Assembly: GCA_905250125.1 (NCBI GenBank)
Contig: CAJNOL010000036.1
Coordinates: 280,832-344,831 of the forward strand
Direction of reading: 5' to 3'
DNA length: 64,000 bases
DNA from: Rotaria sordida
Lineage: Eukaryota; Rotifera; Eurotatoria; Philodinida; Philodinidae
Position numbers and translations under genes: made by a program. Of the stretch, positions 61,839-64,000 are shown piece by piece. The notes under the pieces are model-generated. The model saw nothing but the letters and a program-made list of their open reading frames with translations. It searched no databases and was not told the DNA's origin. The stretch's first letter is position 1. The number at the start of each line of letters is the position of its first letter.

Positions 61839-64000
61839 CTACTGAGCAAGTATCGCTTGTGCACGAAAACCACGTCCAGCAGTATTTTGATCTGATCGAA
61901 AAACAATCATTATATAATTTTTTGAACTAACAAATTGTAAATTATTAGAATTAGCACCCGTTCCACAGTAAGTTGGACCTGGTTGTCCTTTAATAAAAAT
62001 TTAAAAACAAAAAAAGATTAATAAAAAAGAAAAATAATCCATAAAAATATACCAAGATGATAATAACGTATTTCAACAGAATCATCACAACTATTTCTAT
62101 TATATGTCGGTATATTGAAATCTGTAAATTGAAGTATAACTCGATAAGATTGTGGTGCTCGAATGTAATAATAACATTGAGCATTTGTTGGATATAAATT
62201 TGGATAATTTGGTGATGTTATTGATGCAATTGTATACGTTGTTGTCAAATCAATAACACGACTACAACCTATGATTTTCAAAAAAAAAACGATATTTATT
62301 ATCGAAAACAATTACGAAATAATGTCTACACACACCTGGGTTAATTTGCCGTCGTTTTCGACGTTGATTATTCACTTTCTTTGGTACTATTAATAAAAAA
62401 ATAGAATCATTTTAAAGTTTTTTTCTTTTTGAACACATACCGCATGCTCCATTGATAATACTAATATCATCAATTGCAATATAATTATATTCTGATGTTA
62501 TTGATTCATATGCGAAAATAAGGTTATAATCGTAAACATTGGAAATTGTTCGTTCGATTTGTTTCCAGTTTTTGTCTAATAATTGATGGTTATAAATATG
62601 TAAAGAAAATTAAAAATCGATTCGAGATTTTTTTTCAAAAGCGATTCATCTCATTGACTGAGTCATACAATGAGTCAGATGCAATTTGACGAGCTTTATT
62701 GAATAATTTATGTTTCGTTCGAGTGAAAATAAAATTTTAGTTATCAGAATTTCTTAAGTGTTACCGGCTGCTACTTCATCCTTTAAAATGTAACTGACTC
62801 AACGATTTTTGTTCAGTTAAATTGAATAATATATCTACCAGTCTGTAAACACTTTGTAGCTGTATATGAGATAGATAAAAAATCCTTTGTGAAGAAAAGA
62901 TTTCGTGATCGAGTATTTTTGTTACGAATTTACATCAAGATGTCTGTCATATTGACAACATAGCTAGTTCCATCCAATTCACTCACACCCTGCGCCAAAC
63001 AATGATGGAAGATAATGCCGAATTTCTGATTAAAATTTTCTAGAAAACTCCGATCACTGATATTTCATTTCCATTCGAATGAAACATGCGATTCACTAGA
63101 ACTCGTCGAGTTGCGCCTGGCTTACTGTATGTCTTACGAACAAAACATATCCAACTGTTGGACATCGTTCGATTTTGTATGATGCTTACGAGTAGATCTC
63201 GATGAGATTAAGACAAGCTTTAAAGGATTTGGATGCATAGCCTATTGATAAAGAGTTATGGATATATTAATGAAATTTTTACTGGGAGCAAAGTATTGCC
63301 GAAAAATCCAAAATAAAGAGTTTCAATTTGAAATACGGCCTATAGGCACGTTCTATAACCATTAGATTGCACTGAAAGTTTCAACAAAAACGAACACATA
63401 TTTTTCCCAAGATATTCGATTTCGAAATAGACTTGATTGTTGTATCCTCTTATGGTAAACCAGTGGGTTTTTTGACAATTGAATATCTCGAGAAAGATTT
63501 GTTCGTTTTCGTTAAAACTTTCAGAACAATCTAATGACAATGAAGCATATGCCTATAGGCAAAATTTCAGATCGAAACTCTTTGTTGTGGGTTTTTTGGC
63601 AATACTTTGCTCCCAGTAAAAATTTCATTAAAATATCCATAACTCTTTATCAATAGGGCATGTACTCAAATCTTTTTAAATTTGTCTTAATTTCATCGAA
63701 ATCTTCTCGTAGCCATAAGATGAAGTCGAACGACATCAACTGACACAATCAATGGAACAAATCAGTTTTTGTAAAAACTCAATTCGACTGCTAATTTGCT
63801 TTATATGTTATCAATTTACCTTGATCTTTCCAATTGAATGTAAATAAATATTCATTTTGATAATTATTTGTTTTGTTATAAACAATTGTAACTCTACCAA
63901 TGCCTTGTCCATATATGGAATACCAAAATTGTAAACAATGATTGTTTTCATCAGATGATTTCGAATGAGTAAATGGACCTAATTGAAATTTTTGTGAATC
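61839..64000 (-). CDS. MAM-CUB extracellular protein, 3' end
   Basis: Five exons with closing phases: 63820-64000 (runs off the window), 62441-62575, 62336-62386, 62053-62268, 61839-61987; the stop is at 61839-61841. The visible order is the C-terminal half of a MAM domain (LGPFTHSKSSDENNHCLQFW, then the hallmark YIAIDDISIINGAC), a very basic linker QRRKRR that resembles a furin-type cleavage site, and a complete C-terminal CUB domain (GCSRVIDL, SITSPNYPNLYPTNAQCYYY, CDDSVEIRYY, YCGTG). Such modules occur in secreted or cell-surface adhesion and protease proteins. The upstream part, and so the protein class, lies outside the window. The 1.2-kb intron contains a foldback. Confidence 0.85.
63130..63755. 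repeat. Foldback element in the MAM-CUB intron (FB6)
   Basis: The arms are ~290 bp and meet near 63440. TTACTGGGAGCAAAGTATTGCC (~63279-63300) is repeated inverted as GGCAATACTTTGCTCCCAGTAA (~63598-63619). TATTGATAAAGAGTTATGGATAT pairs with ~63632-63656. Outer parts (GACATCGTTCGA, TACGAGTAGATCTCGATGA) pair with ~63690-63740. The core AGATATTCGATTTCG pairs with CAATTGAATATCTCGAG. Non-coding. Confidence 0.8.

Noticed and set aside
1-64000. tRNA, rRNA or CRISPR features
   Set aside because: I scanned for B-box-like GGTTCGAATCC, cloverleaf patterns and regularly spaced direct repeats and saw none convincing. A covariance search would be needed to exclude tRNAs firmly.

Overview
The window reads as nuclear DNA of a small invertebrate animal. 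It is very AT-rich, and its genes are split by many short GT-AG introns (mostly 45-90 bp) with A/T-ending codons. The proteins are animal ones: a beta-type diacylglycerol lipase, a CLK/LAMMER kinase, Derlin-1, a TRIM protein and a MAM-CUB protein. Base composition and intron size fit a rotifer best, possibly a bdelloid, but that is inference. I rebuilt the exon-intron structures by hand from splice signals. For seven genes every exon phase closes and the joined reading frame is open.

Layout: (1) 684-1263 (+), 3' end of an unrecognised gene. (2) 5202-15011 (-), a signal-anchored single-pass protein with CBARP-like motifs. (3) 16738-21793 (+), a RING/B-box/coiled-coil TRIM protein, divergent from (2). 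(4) 21.8-24.2 kb, a repetitive stretch with a 10-base assembly gap. (5) 24279-31376 (-), a DAGLB-like lipase whose introns hold a hAT-like element, a nested piggyBac-like MITE and a giant foldback. (6) 33492-35579 (-), one gene joining a CDP-alcohol phosphotransferase to a cytidylyltransferase. (7) 36432-39098 (-), one gene joining a 3-hydroxyacyl-CoA dehydrogenase-like NAD domain, with its catalytic histidine replaced, to a C-terminal RING finger. (8) 39561-53490 (-), a CLK kinase with an RS-rich first exon and two candidate alternative first exons. (9) 53955-55702 (-), Derlin-1. (10) 59159-60355 (-), an unrecognised Q/S-rich protein. (11) 61839-64000 (-), the 3' end of a MAM-CUB protein gene.

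The best candidates for something undescribed are the two fusions. Gene 6 would make and use its own CDP-alcohol within one membrane protein. Gene 7 looks like a nucleotide- or acyl-CoA-binding pseudoenzyme linked to an E3 ligase. A second theme is structural: the long introns in at least six genes carry inverted-repeat (foldback or MITE) elements, while the other introns are tiny. Three of the foldbacks share a core motif. There is no sign that the genes form a functional cluster, although genes 5 and 6 both concern glycerolipid metabolism and 7 and 9 both concern ubiquitin-linked turnover.
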